Assembly: GCA_902795735.1 (NCBI GenBank)
Contig: CADBMD010000116.1
Span: 1-33,464, forward strand
Direction of reading: 5' to 3'
DNA from: an uncultured Bacteroidia bacterium
GTDB taxonomy: Bacteria; Bacteroidota; Bacteroidia; Bacteroidales; UBA932
DNA length: 33,464 nucleotides
Shown: piece after piece, positions 17,897 through 26,448 of the stretch
Numbering within the stretch: the first letter of the stretch is position 1
Layout of the letters: the number at the start of each line of letters is the position of its first letter
Notes under the pieces: generated by a model
What the model was told of the DNA's origin: nothing
Databases searched by the model: none
The model's input: only the letters and a program-made list of their open reading frames with translations
Position numbers and translations under genes: made by a program

Positions 17897-18898
17897 TTAT
17901 TGAATCATAAGCACAATCGGGCAATGATCGCTCACTCCTCCCGAATACCTCGGACCGGAGAAGGTGCGGAAGGGTTTTTCTCCGGCATAGGCATTATCGC
18001 GGACCATCAGGAAAGGAACTTTTGCAACCGTCATCTTTACAGAAACGTTCCTCTTCACGATACTTTCTGAGACGAAAAACATGTCGATCATCTCCCACCG
18101 GCCCTGGAACTTGATCGATCCTTCTCCCTTTTTTGCAAGAGGGGCTGCCAGATTGACCATCTTCCGTGAATATCCTTCCGTGGATGGAGGCGTGTCGTTG
18201 AAGTCTCCCATGGCTACTATCCTTTCAAAACCGGCCTTAAAAAGCGAGTCTGTAGCGGACGAAAGGGTTTCCATGGCTGTTTTCCTTTTCCCGGAAGAAT
18301 TCCCGCCATACTTTGAAGGATGATGGTTGACAAGGAAAGCGATGCGCTCATCTTTCCCGAACATGAATTCTGCCAGAAGGATATCTCTTGTCCGGAAGTT
18401 CTGTTTATTCCTTTTGTCTTCTACAGGGACGGGTTTTGCATTGACCAGTTGAAGGACTTTCCCACGGTAAAGCAGGGCCACGTCAATTCCCCTCGGGTCC
18501 GGGGAATCAAAGTGTACGGGATGATAACCGGCCTTCTTCAAAGCCGTCCATTCCAGCAGGCGTCTCAGTACGAAGGCGTTTTCTATCTCAGCCAGGCCAA
18601 TCACATCAGGGAGCCGCCCTTCTTGACCTGCGATCCAGAAGACAGCCTTGCTGACAGCGTCACATTTCCTCATGAACTTCGTCCTGGTCCAATGTCTCTG
18701 CCCCTGTGGGGTAAAGCTCGCTTCCGAAGGGTTGCCAAGGGTTGAATCCCTTTTCCAGTCGAAGAAATTCTCAAGGTTCCAGAAAAGGACAAGCAGCGAG
18801 TCTTGTCCGGTGTGTCCTGGAGCAAGGCTGAGGCAAGAGCAGATTATGATGGTCGTCAATGTCATGGCGAGTTGCAATATGGCCCGTAAAAACGGCAA
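17897..18898 (-). CDS. Exported endonuclease/exonuclease/phosphatase-fold lipoprotein
   Basis: The protein (333 aa) has all the marks of the DNase I-like EEP fold: FWNLENFF (N41, E43), LAEIEN (E104), DPRGIDVALLY, NHHPS (H192), GDFNDTP (D232, N234) and SDHCPI (D324, H325). The N-terminus is hydrophobic and ends in IIICSC, so it is probably a lipoprotein with Cys20 or Cys22 as anchor. Known relatives cleave phosphodiester or phosphate monoester bonds in nucleic acids or lipids; the substrate here cannot be decided. The frame opens at TTG (18898), directly preceded by an in-frame stop two codons earlier; the first ATG (18865) would leave an uncharged signal, so TTG is preferred. It is divergent from the GH43 gene. 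Confidence 0.85.
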   Translation of the reverse strand: MPFLRAILQLAMTLTTIIICSCLSLAPGHTGQDSLLVLFWNLENFFDWKRDSTLGNPSEASFTPQGQRHWTRTKFMRKCDAVSKAVFWIAGQEGRLPDVIGLAEIENAFVLRRLLEWTALKKAGYHPVHFDSPDPRGIDVALLYRGKVLQLVNAKPVPVEDKRNKQNFRTRDILLAEFMFGKDERIAFLVNHHPSKYGGNSSGKRKTAMETLSSATDSLFKAGFERIVAMGDFNDTPPSTEGYSRKMVNLAAPLAKKGEGSIKFQGRWEMIDMFFVSESIVKRNVSVKMTVAKVPFLMVRDNAYAGEKPFRTFSGPRYSGGVSDHCPIVLMIQ

Positions 18899-18948
18899 AA
18901 ATCAAAAGAAACGGAAAAACAGGATCAAAAAACAGAAAAACAAATCCT

Positions 18949-18966
18949 TATGTTTGCATATATTTG
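18949..18966 (+). promoter_or_regulatory. Two overlapping-spaced -7 boxes ahead of the GH43 gene
   Basis: TATGTTTG (18949-18956) and TATATTTG (18959-18966) both match TAnnTTTG exactly and are spaced ten bases apart, 33-50 nt before the GH43 ATG. They are preceded by about 50 nt of A-rich sequence that could help RNA polymerase binding. One or both could start the GH43 transcript. Confidence 0.5.
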
Positions 18967-18998
18967 TAAGAAGATAAACCCACTTTAAAACAATAGCC

Positions 18999-19937
18999 AT
19001 GACAAGACGGATAATACTCTTTTTCTCCATCCTGGCCTTGCTGTCATCCTGCAAGACAGAGATCAGCGAGATTCCAACATCCCAGCTCCCGTTGGCGGAT
19101 CCTTTCATCCTTCTTCACGAAGGGACATATTATGCCTACGGAACGGGGGAACCCGGCTTCAGGATCTACACGTCCCAGGACCTCAGGCATTGGAAGCAAG
19201 GAGGGATTGCCCTTGACCTGGACAAAGTCTGGGGTACGAAACAATTCTGGGCTCCGGAAGTCTACTACGTGGAATCTCAAGGTCGTTTCTTCCTCTTCTA
19301 TTCCTCGGAAGAGCACATCTGCGTGGCCACTGCAGACAATCCGGAGGGACCTTTCGTCCAGGATGAAATAAGACCGATAAGGGAAGAAAAGGGAATAGAC
19401 ACGTCTTTGTTCATCGATGAAGATGGCACGCCCTATCTTTATTTCGTCCGCTTCACCGGAGGGAACGTGATCTGGTCGGCCGAGATGGACGCCGGACTGA
19501 CGCGGATAAAGGAAGAGACATTGACCGAGTGTATCAGCGCTACCGATGAATGGGAATTGCAGGACGCAAAGGTTACCGAAGGCCCGTCGGTGTTCAAGGT
19601 AGGGAAGGAATACTACATGATATATTCCGCAAATCACACCAGGAGCCATGAATATGCCGTCGGCTATGCCACGGCACCGTCACCTCTTGGGCCGTGGAAG
19701 AAATTCGAAGGCAACCCTGTCTTCAAGCGTGGGTTCCCCAACACCGGCAACCTCGTCGGAATCGGACACGGAGCTCCGTTCCATGACAAGGCAGGGCACA
19801 TGATGTACGTGTTCCACGCTCATTACAATGACTCCACGATGTATCCGAGGAGCCTCTACATCAACACCAAGCTGAAGATAGATTCAAAAGGCATCCTTTC
19901 GATGCCCGGAGAGATTATCTCTCCTGTTCTCGACTAA
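18999..19937 (+). CDS. Glycoside hydrolase family 43 lipoprotein
   Basis: The 312 aa product is a five-bladed beta-propeller glycosidase of the GH43 type, acting on beta-xylosides or alpha-L-arabinofuranosides of plant polysaccharides. The signal ends in LLSSC (C18), so it is lipid-anchored. The three catalytic residues of the family can be placed: Asp base D34 in PLADPFIL, pKa-modulating Asp D134 in KGIDTSLFID, and the acid Glu E194 in KVTEGPSVFK. FWAPEVYYV (83-91) and WKQGGIALDL are further GH43 features. It has no extra carbohydrate-binding domain. It is not in a SusC/SusD locus. Its stop codon overlaps the stop of the convergent CpXC gene. Exact substrate not determinable. Confidence 0.9.
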   Translation: MTRRIILFFSILALLSSCKTEISEIPTSQLPLADPFILLHEGTYYAYGTGEPGFRIYTSQDLRHWKQGGIALDLDKVWGTKQFWAPEVYYVESQGRFFLFYSSEEHICVATADNPEGPFVQDEIRPIREEKGIDTSLFIDEDGTPYLYFVRFTGGNVIWSAEMDAGLTRIKEETLTECISATDEWELQDAKVTEGPSVFKVGKEYYMIYSANHTRSHEYAVGYATAPSPLGPWKKFEGNPVFKRGFPNTGNLVGIGHGAPFHDKAGHMMYVFHAHYNDSTMYPRSLYINTKLKIDSKGILSMPGEIISPVLD

Positions 19938-20584
19938 CGGAAGAACCTTCCTATAAGGTCCTGGTCCACGACCGGGAAGGCCCCGGAAGGCTTTATCGAG
20001 GGATTGCGCCGAAGGATTCCGGCGCAGTCTTCATAGACATTGAACCCGATCTGTGCGCCATGCATGGCGCCGTCTTTCGGGTAGCTGAAAGAGATATCAT
20101 TGTCCGGGCCTTCCATCCTGAAGAATTTGAAAGGAGCATCCATAATGTCCTTTCCCTCAGCCTTCTGGGCTAGTTCCATCTTTGTGACGTATTTGCTCAT
20201 CTCGATCACCATGTCGTCAAGGCCAGCATCAAAGATGTTGACTTTCTCGATCAGCGAGCCGACATCTCCGACTCTCCTGAGGACGTACCCGTCAAGGGTG
20301 TCGGATATTCCCGAAAGCCTTGATTCCAGCAACTTTCGCTGTTCTTCGGGCAATGAGCCTTCTGGAAGCAGCCAGATCATCAGCCTTTGGTCAGGATCGT
20401 GGTAGATGGTCTGGTAGCGGGCAAGGTTCCTTGCCCCGCAGTGAGGGCATTCCCAGATGAATAGGGAGCCGTCCTTAACCCTTGCTTTCAGTTCAGGGGA
20501 CTCTCCGACATTGATGCCAGGGTAGGTTGTCGTTTCATGAGCATGTCCGCAGGACGGACACGTCACCTTAAGCTTGCTTTCCAT
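19934..20584 (-). CDS. CpXC zinc-ribbon domain protein
   Basis: The 216 aa protein has two CxxC pairs, C9/C12 (TCPSCGH) and C46/C49 (ECPHCGA), in the arrangement of the CpXC domain, with the conserved stretches VKDGSLFIWEC and YHDPDQRLMIWLLPEG. The rest is mixed alpha/beta with no known catalytic motif. It lacks a signal peptide, so it should be cytoplasmic. Family function is unknown. It is the last gene of a tight trio: its ATG directly follows the stop of the 93-residue membrane protein, with no spacer. At its 3' end it overlaps the GH43 gene tail to tail by 4 nt. Confidence 0.8.
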   Translation of the reverse strand: MESKLKVTCPSCGHAHETTTYPGINVGESPELKARVKDGSLFIWECPHCGARNLARYQTIYHDPDQRLMIWLLPEGSLPEEQRKLLESRLSGISDTLDGYVLRRVGDVGSLIEKVNIFDAGLDDMVIEMSKYVTKMELAQKAEGKDIMDAPFKFFRMEGPDNDISFSYPKDGAMHGAQIGFNVYEDCAGILRRNPSIKPSGAFPVVDQDLIGRFFR

Positions 20585-20866
20585 CTATTTCCTTTTGTCA
20601 ATCCAAATCCACAGGCGGTACATGAGCCATCCCCAACAAAGGAACAGGACGACATGTACCCAATAGGGAACGTTTGTCTTGTAGACGTCATCCCTGAAGA
20701 TCTCTTCGTAGCCAGGTATGTCGGCATAGTAGTAGGCCCCGGCTCCGAAATCATAGCCAGGGGCCAACCCAAGCTTGTTTGCCATGATCCACAAGGCACA
20801 AACCAAAATGGCCACAACCACAAGGATAGTGACCACTTTGGTTATTTTCTCCCGGTTGATTCCCAC
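20585..20866 (-). CDS. Small two-helix membrane protein, unknown function
   Basis: This 93 aa protein has one helix at about 10-30 (VVTILVVVAILVCALWIMA) and a second at about 67-85 (WVHVVLFLCWGWLMYRLWI), with a loop of about 35 residues between them containing PGYDFGAGAYYYADIPGYEE. The loop is rich in Tyr, Asp and Gly and was probably conserved for a reason. The start is GTG in the overlap TAGTG with the YeiH-family gene stop, a sign of coupled translation. I do not recognise a named family. The gene pair suggests an accessory subunit or regulator of the transporter, but this is inference. Confidence 0.7.
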   Translation of the reverse strand: MGINREKITKVVTILVVVAILVCALWIMANKLGLAPGYDFGAGAYYYADIPGYEEIFRDDVYKTNVPYWVHVVLFLCWGWLMYRLWIWIDKRK

Positions 20867-22218
20867 TACTTATAGAGGTCGAGGACGGGCACGTCGAAGA
20901 CAACTCCGGAGAGGAGGAACCAGACGGCAAAGAGAGTGAGGGCGATGTTGAAGGTCTGACCGATGATGTAGAGCCAGAGAACCTTGCCTCCCTGCATCTG
21001 CTTTACTATCTCCTTGAAGTTAGTGTCAAGTCCGATGCTTGTGAAAGCAAGGACGAAAGCCCAGTTCTTGTACTGGTCGAGAACGCCGTTGATCTCCTTG
21101 ACTGCACTGCTGCCGCAGAGGGGCTGGATGATGAAGGAAGCGATCAGGGACGCAGCGAAGAAACCAAGGATAAACTTGGGGAAGCGGGTCCATATCTCTC
21201 CGGCACCGACTTTCTTCTCGGAATTCCTGTCAACCCTGGTAGCAAAGAAGATTGCAACGAAGAAAGCGATGAATCCGATCAGGATGTTCTGAATGCTTTT
21301 TACAAGGACAGCGGCCTGTTCAGCCTCGGGTCCCAGGGCATTACCGGCAAGAACGACAGCTCCGGTCGAATCAACGGTACCTCCGATCAGGGCACCACCC
21401 ATGAGCTGGTTCATTCCGGCAGCCTTGATGATCATCGGTTCGAAAACCATCATGAGGATAGTGAATATGATGGAAATCGAAATAGCGATCGAAAGGTCAT
21501 TCTTTTTGGCGCCGGAAGCTGCTCCGGTGGCGATAGCGGCTGATGTTCCACAAACTGAAGTCGCGGAGGCAAGTGTGATCACCAGGGGTTTGTTATCCAT
21601 CTTGAAGACCTTTGTTCCCAGCCACCACATGAAGAGGATGACTATAGGGGTTACGATCCAGGCGATGCCAAGGCCATAGAGGCCGAACTTGGCGATGTTG
21701 GAGAACAAGACAGAGAATCCCATGATCACAAGTCCGGTCTTGATGTAGAACTCTGTCTTGATTGCCGGCTTCAGCCAGTCTGGAACACCTACGGTGTTAG
21801 AAATGAGCAGACCGATCAACAAAGCCCAGAAGGCCCACTCAAGATAGCGGTTAAGAGTGAATTCTGCACTGACAAAGCGGACTATGAGAGCAATGACGAA
21901 AAGCCCGAGAAATGCTGGAATGTACTTTTTCACACTCTCTCCCTGGAGTTTAACCCCAATTGTGAACAAAGTTCCAAGCACGAGGACCGTTACGATGAGT
22001 TTCCGCCAGAAAACCCATGACCCGAGTTGTTCAGCCAGAGGAACGGCCTTGGTAGCCGCAGCTTCGCCGACGGCCCAGGTTGAGAATTTAACAGCAGAAA
22101 GGTCGAATGCCTTTGTCAAAACGGCTATGCAAGCCAGAAGGATGATAATGAATCCAATCCAGATAGCTTGCCAGTCTTCCTTGCTCCAGAATGCTGGAAC
22201 GGATTTGCCTTTTTCCAT
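20866..22218 (-). CDS. YeiH/UPF0324 family putative anion exporter
   Basis: The 450 aa polytopic protein has about ten or more hydrophobic helices and the conserved YeiH segments LASATSVCGTSAAIATG, GGTVDSTGAVVLAGNALG and FVLAFTSIGLDTNFKE. The family is annotated as putative sulfate exporter, with little direct proof. It is longer than the roughly 340-residue E. coli type because of an N-terminal region with two extra helices (WIGFIIILLACIAVL; WRKLIVTVLVLGTLF) separated by a loop. ATG start at 22218, with a promoter box upstream. It heads a trio with the 93-residue protein and the CpXC protein. A sulfatase elsewhere in the window could supply sulfate, but there is no direct link. Confidence 0.88.
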   Translation of the reverse strand: MEKGKSVPAFWSKEDWQAIWIGFIIILLACIAVLTKAFDLSAVKFSTWAVGEAAATKAVPLAEQLGSWVFWRKLIVTVLVLGTLFTIGVKLQGESVKKYIPAFLGLFVIALIVRFVSAEFTLNRYLEWAFWALLIGLLISNTVGVPDWLKPAIKTEFYIKTGLVIMGFSVLFSNIAKFGLYGLGIAWIVTPIVILFMWWLGTKVFKMDNKPLVITLASATSVCGTSAAIATGAASGAKKNDLSIAISISIIFTILMMVFEPMIIKAAGMNQLMGGALIGGTVDSTGAVVLAGNALGPEAEQAAVLVKSIQNILIGFIAFFVAIFFATRVDRNSEKKVGAGEIWTRFPKFILGFFAASLIASFIIQPLCGSSAVKEINGVLDQYKNWAFVLAFTSIGLDTNFKEIVKQMQGGKVLWLYIIGQTFNIALTLFAVWFLLSGVVFDVPVLDLYK

Positions 22219-22249
22219 TGAAAAAATAGTAAAATGGTTTACGAATAGG

Positions 22250-22257
22250 CAAATATA
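22250..22257 (-). promoter_or_regulatory. Putative -7 promoter box for the YeiH trio
   Basis: On the minus strand this reads TATATTTG followed by CC, an exact TAnnTTTG match 31 nt before the ATG. It lies in the 46 bp gap downstream of the large barrel protein gene, so the trio probably has its own transcript. Confidence 0.55.
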
Positions 22258-22264
22258 GGAAAAA

Positions 22265-25200
22265 TTATATAGAAACTTTGAATATGCTTCCGAAATAGTG
22301 GTGTTCCAGTCCCGATACTGGCAGATTGTTCAAGGCGGACCATCCATTGTAGGCGTACCTTACACCGATTGAAGAATCATAGGGCAGCCAGAAGAAGTTG
22401 CCAAGCTTGAAGGTAAGATCGACACCGACGCTGTACATTCTCTCTGAAAAGGAACCATTTATCCTTTTGTGCTGGTTGTCGAACCTTCTTGATTCCTGGA
22501 AGGCAAAATCAGCGAAGGGCGAAACGGTCACGGTCTTAATGTAAGCCATCGGAGACAGTCCTGCCCAGTCAAGATAGAGAAGGGGGGCGGCGTAGTCGAA
22601 GGAAAGTTTGTACTTTGAAGGACAGAAAGAATTGCTGACAGAGCGGAGATTCGAGTCCACGAAACCTCTTGGGATGAAAGAAGCTGAAGTCTCCGGGAAA
22701 CTGTAAATCCCTCCTCCAAGGTCCTTCCCGGCTGTGGCAGTAAGCCTGATTCCGTGGTCTTCAAGAAGTCCCGGCAGGTAGGCATAGGTGTAGAGATAGG
22801 CCGTAGGAGCGAAAGAATTGGAAAGCCTTGGCCTGAATCGCAATCCGGCCTCTGCGCCGATGCCAAGCCTGGGATAGACCTGTGAAGAAGCCGCGCTTCT
22901 CATGATGTACCCACGGATGGAAAGGTCCAAAGTCGAAAAATTTGAAGAAAGGTCTCCATTGACCGATCCAATCTCTTTAACGACCTTCTTTCCTTTTTCT
23001 GTGACGATTTCCTGGATGCTTATCCGGTCGCAGAAAACATCGTTCGATAAATTATACTTTACTTGGGGGACTATTCCCCTGGAGATTCCTCCTGAAGAAA
23101 GGTTGACAGGGAGATAGACCCTGACCTGTCCTTCCAGGAACGGAGTTTCCATGTTGGTTCCCGAAGTGAAGAATGACGTTGTCTTGGTTTCAGCATTAGT
23201 GCGGCGGATCCTTCCAAGGGTCCTTGCGGCCCTGTCTCCGAAACTGGCGGACACTTCAAAGACAGGCATCAGGCCTGTGTAGATGTACTTGAAATGACCG
23301 GAATTCCTCCAGCCTCCGCCATACGGGTCTTCATGGGCGCTGTAACCGATGAAACCATAACCGTCTCCGGTCAGGTTCTGGAACAGTACCGTTGCGCCGA
23401 GGGAAGCTGACTTGTAGTAGTCATCTCCGCTTATAGACTCAAGGTTGTCATAGTCGAAGAACAAGGGTGCCCAGGAATGGATTTTCGGAAGGCCTCTCCT
23501 GAATTTCCGAGGCTGGGAGAAAGTCGTCTGCGACGTTGTTTCAGTTAAGGGAGAAGCGTTTCCGGACAAGGCTTCTTCCTGCTGCCTGAGTACAGAGGCT
23601 ACTCTGTAGTCATGGATGTCGGAGAAGGAGACTTCTTTTACAGGGAGATCCTTCATTGCTGTGGCGTAGAGCATATGGCCCATCTTGTAGGAAGAAGGTT
23701 CTTCTGACTTGGCAACAGATGTGAAGTAGAGGGAATCAGCTGCCGCGACAGGGTTTCCTATGCCATACCGGGATGAGGTGAGTTGAAAGAGTTTCCCTGA
23801 CTCTACGTCCAGGAAATATGCTTCATTGACACCGGTCCTGTCGCAGACGAAGGACAAGCCCTCATTCTTTTGTAAAAGAACAGCGTCGAAAGGCCGAAGG
23901 CAGGAAAGTTCCACGGGTTGAGGGCCGAGCATCGTATTAATTGTACGGCCGGACGTTTGTCCATCATAGAGGACCTCGTAGATTCCCATTCCGTTGTCTG
24001 ACAGCCCGGCGGCAAAAAGCCGGCCTTCTATCCAGGCGGATTCTGTGAACTGGATTGAATCCGGAGCCTGGATAGAGTTCTGTTCGGAACCATCGGAAAC
24101 GTTTAGCAGGACAATCCTTGAACCGCCTGCCGTGGGATATTCGGTAACGCTTATCAGATTGCCGTCCGGGGACGGGGCGGGATTGAAATACCGTCCCACC
24201 TTTGTCAGGTCATGGATCTTTTTGGGAGAAGAAGTGTCGATGTAACGGATTCTTGAAGATCCCGCCATCGGCCATCTCCAGTGAAAGACGGGTTCCGACC
24301 AGAAAATACGTCCGGAAGAGTTGTGGAAAGCAAGGTTGCTGGAATATCTGGAGAAAGACCTGATCCGTTGTTCGGAGCCGTCTGCCTTGGTTAGTACCAA
24401 GGACTCGCTAGTGGTGAGTCCTGTTTTTTTCGACCATATTCCAAGATTATCATCCACGACCGGGCCTGCATAGAAAGAATGTCTCCATGGGGCTGGGGAC
24501 ACCTGTCTTGAGGGCATGAAAGGAGCTCTGGCAGAAGCTTCTTCCGCCCATATTCCGTGGAATTGTTCTTCGATTGACCGGAAAGCTTTCCTGAAGCGTA
24601 ATCCGCTTGCGGACTTGACGGTCTTCTGCATGTTGAAGAAAGTGAGTTTCTTTTTGATCCTGGTGAAGTACTCTTCAGTGAAAAGGGGGTCGTCGAAGAA
24701 AACCCTTGTGCCTGCAACGAGCATGTAGCCGGCACGGTAGTAGTCCGGGGTGAAGACTCTGTCTGACCCGAGAGACCATCTCCAGTAATTTCTCCACTCA
24801 CCACAGTCGAAAGCAGGCATCATGTAGGAAAGGAAGGAGGCTTGCCGGCCTCTTCCTGAATTTGTCAGGGCTGTTTCGGCCGTCACGGCATCTCCTTCAA
24901 GTAAGGCCGGCCCGGGATAGATGCCGGCCATGGCCCCGGTAAACAATTCTCCGAAAAGGAGTTTGGTCATCTTGCCTCCGGCCTTTTCAAGAGACATCAT
25001 CTGGGAAACATGGCGCCCTTCATGGATGGCCAGCAGCTTTTCCCACTTTATCGGGGTCGGGGCATAGGGATCCATGACAGTGAATATGTCCATCCTCTTT
25101 GGCGCCCAGGCAACCGATGCGTTGGAAACAGGATAGAAACTGTGAAGGACAACAGGTATCTTGGTCTTGCCGACGGTGGTTATTGGCCGTCCGGAGGACC

Positions 25201-25405
25201 ATCCTACGGCAATGCCGGCCTTTTCAAGGTAATTGCCATATACCATGGCCAGGGAATCTCCTCCTGCAGGATAAATCAGCCAGAAGGTAGGACTTTCCAT
25301 CTGCATCCACCGCACGGATGCAGGATCGCTGCCGGAAACCGAAAACTGTGCGTGGAGGCAAAGGCATGCGAGAACCATCAATGCTGTTAGGAAGAGTCGC
25401 TTCAT
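22265..25405 (-). CDS. Exported gluzincin-like peptidase / beta-propeller / outer-membrane barrel fusion
   Basis: From the ATG at 25405 (MKRLFLTALMVLACLCLHAQ) the product is 1046 aa; the frame extends to 25453, but the signal peptide fixes the later start. Residues about 30-290 hold a metallopeptidase-like domain: AIHEGRH (H128, E129, H132) fits HExxH, and ALLEGDAVTAE (E170), 38 residues on, fits the third zinc ligand of gluzincins. The middle (about 310-620) has blades of a TolB/PD40-type propeller (YFNPAPSPDGNLISV at 406-420; FVCDRTGVNEAYFLDVESGKL). From about 680 on the sequence alternates in the manner of a beta-barrel (YGFIGYSAHED, YLYTYAYLPGLLED) and ends with a short beta strand. It is probably an outer-membrane protein that binds or cuts something at the surface. 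I know no characterised member. Confidence 0.75.
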   Translation of the reverse strand: MKRLFLTALMVLACLCLHAQFSVSGSDPASVRWMQMESPTFWLIYPAGGDSLAMVYGNYLEKAGIAVGWSSGRPITTVGKTKIPVVLHSFYPVSNASVAWAPKRMDIFTVMDPYAPTPIKWEKLLAIHEGRHVSQMMSLEKAGGKMTKLLFGELFTGAMAGIYPGPALLEGDAVTAETALTNSGRGRQASFLSYMMPAFDCGEWRNYWRWSLGSDRVFTPDYYRAGYMLVAGTRVFFDDPLFTEEYFTRIKKKLTFFNMQKTVKSASGLRFRKAFRSIEEQFHGIWAEEASARAPFMPSRQVSPAPWRHSFYAGPVVDDNLGIWSKKTGLTTSESLVLTKADGSEQRIRSFSRYSSNLAFHNSSGRIFWSEPVFHWRWPMAGSSRIRYIDTSSPKKIHDLTKVGRYFNPAPSPDGNLISVTEYPTAGGSRIVLLNVSDGSEQNSIQAPDSIQFTESAWIEGRLFAAGLSDNGMGIYEVLYDGQTSGRTINTMLGPQPVELSCLRPFDAVLLQKNEGLSFVCDRTGVNEAYFLDVESGKLFQLTSSRYGIGNPVAAADSLYFTSVAKSEEPSSYKMGHMLYATAMKDLPVKEVSFSDIHDYRVASVLRQQEEALSGNASPLTETTSQTTFSQPRKFRRGLPKIHSWAPLFFDYDNLESISGDDYYKSASLGATVLFQNLTGDGYGFIGYSAHEDPYGGGWRNSGHFKYIYTGLMPVFEVSASFGDRAARTLGRIRRTNAETKTTSFFTSGTNMETPFLEGQVRVYLPVNLSSGGISRGIVPQVKYNLSNDVFCDRISIQEIVTEKGKKVVKEIGSVNGDLSSNFSTLDLSIRGYIMRSAASSQVYPRLGIGAEAGLRFRPRLSNSFAPTAYLYTYAYLPGLLEDHGIRLTATAGKDLGGGIYSFPETSASFIPRGFVDSNLRSVSNSFCPSKYKLSFDYAAPLLYLDWAGLSPMAYIKTVTVSPFADFAFQESRRFDNQHKRINGSFSERMYSVGVDLTFKLGNFFWLPYDSSIGVRYAYNGWSALNNLPVSGLEHHYFGSIFKVSI

Positions 25406-25433
25406 CAGAAGACGAAGATACTGATTTTTTAAG

Positions 25434-25441
25434 TAAATTTG
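25434..25441 (+). promoter_or_regulatory. -7-like box almost touching the DUF5106 gene start
   Basis: TAAATTTG matches TAnnTTTG exactly but ends only 5 nt before the ATG at 25447. If used, transcription would start at or just after the start codon. It may therefore be a chance match, or the transcript may be leaderless. Confidence 0.25.
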
Positions 25442-25446
25442 TAAGT

Positions 25447-26427
25447 ATGACATTCAGGTCTTCATTCTTGCCGATAGTTCTTGCGATTATCTTTGTCCTT
25501 CCTTCTTGCGGAAGAAGGGAGCGTTCTTCGGATTCACGGACGAAGGGAGAAGTTGTTTCCGTGAGGAAGATGCCTTCACCTCCAAAAACCCCATCCATGG
25601 TGACTGACCCTTCGGAGGTTCAGGAATATGTCATAGCCCATTTTTGGGACGCATTCCTTGACGGGAGCTATCAATGTGATTCGAATCATATCAATGGAGT
25701 GGTCTCCAGCGAAGCAGAAGAGGCATTTGCCATGTATGCTGCACTTTTGGGAGCGGCACCTTTTGATTTTTCCAGGAAGGAAGTCGGGACTTTGTTCAGC
25801 AAGGTGGAAAAATTCGAATCTTCAAATCCTTCTTCCAATGTCTTCGGTTTTTTCGAGAAGATGACCTCGAAATACCTTTATGATCCGAATTCTCCGACCA
25901 GGGATGAAGATTTGTACTGCCAGTATGTCAAACGTCTCGCATCTTCCAAGTTCGTTCCGGAAGAAATGCGCCCGGCATATTCAAATGATGCCAGGCTCTG
26001 CTCAATGAACGCCAAGGGCACGAAAGCCGCAGACATATCCTTCACTGACAGGGAAGGCCGGAGACGCAACCTCCATCGGATCAAAGCAGAGCACACATTG
26101 CTCTTCTTCACCAATCCCGGATGCCCGGCCTGCAGGGAGATCATCCAACAGCTCACCGAAAACCCCAGGATTGATGACCTTGTTGCTAAGGGAGTCCTTG
26201 CAGTAGTGAACCTTTATATCGACTTGGACAGGGAAGAATGGAAGGAATATTCAAAAAAATATCCTTCTTCCTGGATCAACGGCTACGACCAGAGCTATAC
26301 CATCAGGACCGACGAGACATATTCGGTCAGGGCCATCCCTTCTTTGTACATCCTGGATGCTGACAAAAGGGTAGTAATGAAAGATGCTCCAGCCGAGAAA
26401 GTACTTGCTTATTTAGAAAAATTATAA
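25447..26427 (+). CDS. DUF5106/thioredoxin-fold lipoprotein
   Basis: The ATG at 25447 gives 326 aa with a lipoprotein signal (MTFRSSFLPIVLAIIFVLPSC, C21); an open frame reaching back to 25318 crosses the divergent gene and is not used. The N-terminal half resembles DUF5106 (VQEYVIAHFWDAFLDG, FSKVEKFESSN, FFEKMTSKYLYDPNSPTRDE). The C-terminal half is a thioredoxin-like domain with FFTNPGCPAC (C226 and C229, a CxxC) and a cis-proline region AIPSLYILDAD. Such TlpA/ResA-like proteins move thiol-disulfide equivalents in the periplasm. The partner is unknown. It is divergent from the large barrel fusion and galM follows 21 nt later, though the link with galM may be only positional. Confidence 0.85.
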   Translation: MTFRSSFLPIVLAIIFVLPSCGRRERSSDSRTKGEVVSVRKMPSPPKTPSMVTDPSEVQEYVIAHFWDAFLDGSYQCDSNHINGVVSSEAEEAFAMYAALLGAAPFDFSRKEVGTLFSKVEKFESSNPSSNVFGFFEKMTSKYLYDPNSPTRDEDLYCQYVKRLASSKFVPEEMRPAYSNDARLCSMNAKGTKAADISFTDREGRRRNLHRIKAEHTLLFFTNPGCPACREIIQQLTENPRIDDLVAKGVLAVVNLYIDLDREEWKEYSKKYPSSWINGYDQSYTIRTDETYSVRAIPSLYILDADKRVVMKDAPAEKVLAYLEKL

Positions 26428-26448
26428 ATTAAACAAAATATCGTTGCC

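Noticed and set aside
18901..18955. A-rich stretch as a possible terminator
   Set aside because: It has no stable stem; it lies between two divergent starts and fits promoter-flanking sequence instead.
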